A stretch of DNA of 7,322 bases from Verrucomicrobiota bacterium (GTDB lineage: Bacteria; Verrucomicrobiota; Verrucomicrobiia; Limisphaerales; JADLHS01): contig JANYBF010000465.1 of NCBI GenBank assembly GCA_025360895.1, positions 1-7,322 of the forward strand. Direction: 5' to 3'. Every line of letters begins with the position of its first letter. Positions within the stretch are counted from its first letter, which is position 1. The position numbers and the translations under genes were made by a program. The notes beneath the pieces were generated by a model. The model made no database searches and was not told where the DNA came from. It saw nothing but the letters and a program-made list of their open reading frames with translations. Shown piece by piece: positions 6,511-7,322 of the stretch.

Positions 6511-7322
6511 TCATTCCTGGAGCGGCAGGATCCAGCCCGGGTGCGGGCGGGCGGACAAGTCCGCTTCGGGATTGATCAGGCGCTGGCTGGGGCGGCCGTT
6601 GAGGGTGGCGAAGGCTTGGACGCGGATTTCCGGGCGGCTTTGCCCCGGCGCTTGCAAATCGGTGGAGATTTTTTGCGCCAGCACCTGGATGAGATAGGGG
6701 TCCTGGGCCATGAGCTGTTCTTGACGCGGGGTGAGGTAATCACGCACATCGACCTTGCGGCGATGTCCGGTCGAAGGATCGCGCGCATAAAACTCCACGT
6801 AACCGGTTTTCTCGGCCACCATGACCTGCCAGGCCAGATTGAAGCCCCGGTAACTCCACGCCGGGTGACCGTGGCCCCATAGATACGGGCGCAGCGGGAG
6901 CAGAAGCTGCACGGTCGCGTAACAGACAAGAACAGTAATGAGTCGCCGTGGATGTCGAAGTTCGGGAGCGGTGGCAGTTCGTCCCGAAGCAGCGAATGCC
7001 TCCGCCCAGTCGGACCATGATGAGCGGCGAAACCAGCGACCCGCTTTTGCCGCGAACTGCGTGAGCCGAATCCGCGCCCAATCCGGGGAAAAGAAGACGG
7101 TGGTTGCCGCGATCATGATCCACGGGAACATGCCGATGTTGAAAAGCAGCCACGTCCCAATGTGGAAAACGATGACCGCGAGAAAGGCGAGGCTTCGCGT
7201 CTTCGGGCGCAGAAGGAAAAACACAATCGTCAAATCGTAGATCGCCCCGACCCAGCTCGCCGCGTAAGCCAGCCACAGTTCTTGAAGCCAGCCGCCGACA
7301 ATGGGGAGATCGCTGCGGGCGG
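6511..7322 (-). CDS. HTTM / vitamin K-dependent gamma-carboxylase-like membrane protein, C-terminal part (enters from right edge)
   Basis: The frame is open from the right edge and gives 269 residues before the stop at 6511. It begins ARSDLPIVGGWL and continues with WVGAIYDLTIVFFLL, then FHIGTWLLFNIGMFPWIMIA (about residues 51-70) and FFSPDW (75-80). These align by eye with the human GGCX stretch ending in NSQLFSIGMFSYVML and FCSPEW, so this is the later half of the HTTM membrane domain. A further hydrophobic segment, LITVLVCYATVQLLLPLRPY (about 127-146), leads into a C-terminal domain with DVRDYLTPRQEQLM (190-203), EIRVQAFATLNGRPSQRLI (230-248) and a final WILPLQE. The start lies outside the window; an internal TTG at 7233 is not a real start because family sequence continues upstream of it. 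The piece lacks the first half of the family, including the segment with the catalytic lysine of human GGCX. It complements the left-edge fragment; substrate unknown. Confidence 0.88.
   Translation of the reverse strand, partial: ARSDLPIVGGWLQELWLAYAASWVGAIYDLTIVFFLLRPKTRSLAFLAVIVFHIGTWLLFNIGMFPWIMIAATTVFFSPDWARIRLTQFAAKAGRWFRRSSWSDWAEAFAASGRTATAPELRHPRRLITVLVCYATVQLLLPLRPYLWGHGHPAWSYRGFNLAWQVMVAEKTGYVEFYARDPSTGHRRKVDVRDYLTPRQEQLMAQDPYLIQVLAQKISTDLQAPGQSRPEIRVQAFATLNGRPSQRLINPEADLSARPHPGWILPLQE

Noticed and set aside
6223..6882. A 219-codon plus-strand open frame
   Set aside because: Its second half is antisense to the well-supported HTTM C-terminus and its first half is rich in Ser, Arg, Pro and Ala without motifs.
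1..7322. CRISPR arrays, tRNA or rRNA genes, insertion sequences
   Set aside because: Reading both strands I saw no regularly spaced repeats, no cloverleaf or rRNA signatures, and no transposase or terminal inverted repeats.

Overview
This 7.3-kb window has moderately high GC and comes from a Gram-negative (outer-membrane) bacterium. LpxD shows lipid A synthesis, and the imelysin and the cytochrome are exported proteins. The style of the proteins (a short LepB, a patatin with an extra N-terminal domain, a c'-like cytochrome with a C-terminal CNTCH, weak or absent Shine-Dalgarno sites at most starts) suggests Verrucomicrobiota, perhaps a Pedosphaera/Limisphaerales-type lineage. That assignment is inference from protein style only, not from a search.

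Layout, left to right. (1) Positions 2172 to 1 hold a tight minus-strand operon: a c'-like c-type cytochrome (1585-2172), an imelysin-family lipid- or periplasm-exported protein (430-1581, 3 nt after the cytochrome stop), and the N-terminal half of an HTTM / vitamin K-dependent gamma-carboxylase-like membrane protein (443 to beyond position 1, overlapping the imelysin gene by 14 nt). (2) A non-coding or degraded stretch (about 2173-2421) separates this from a divergently transcribed patatin-like phospholipase (about 2422-4152, +) that carries a divergent N-terminal domain before the NTE-type catalytic domain. (3) lpxD (4209-5240, -) faces the patatin gene, with only 56 nt between the two stop codons. 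(4) lepB, signal peptidase I (5533-6123, +), diverges from lpxD across a 292-nt intergenic region. (5) Positions 6124-6510 hold no gene I can support. (6) The C-terminal half of an HTTM / gamma-carboxylase-like protein enters from the right edge on the minus strand and ends at 6511.

Two things stand out. First, the cytochrome-imelysin-HTTM operon looks like a functional module, possibly for iron or heme handling with a carboxylase-like membrane enzyme. Second, both window ends lie inside an HTTM gene on the same strand, and the two pieces are complementary halves of one family member, lacking only an estimated 50-60 residues between them. This could be two paralogues, a tandem duplication, or one gene cut by the linearisation of a circular or mis-assembled contig. 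The other genes (lpxD, lepB, patatin) are envelope and lipid housekeeping genes.
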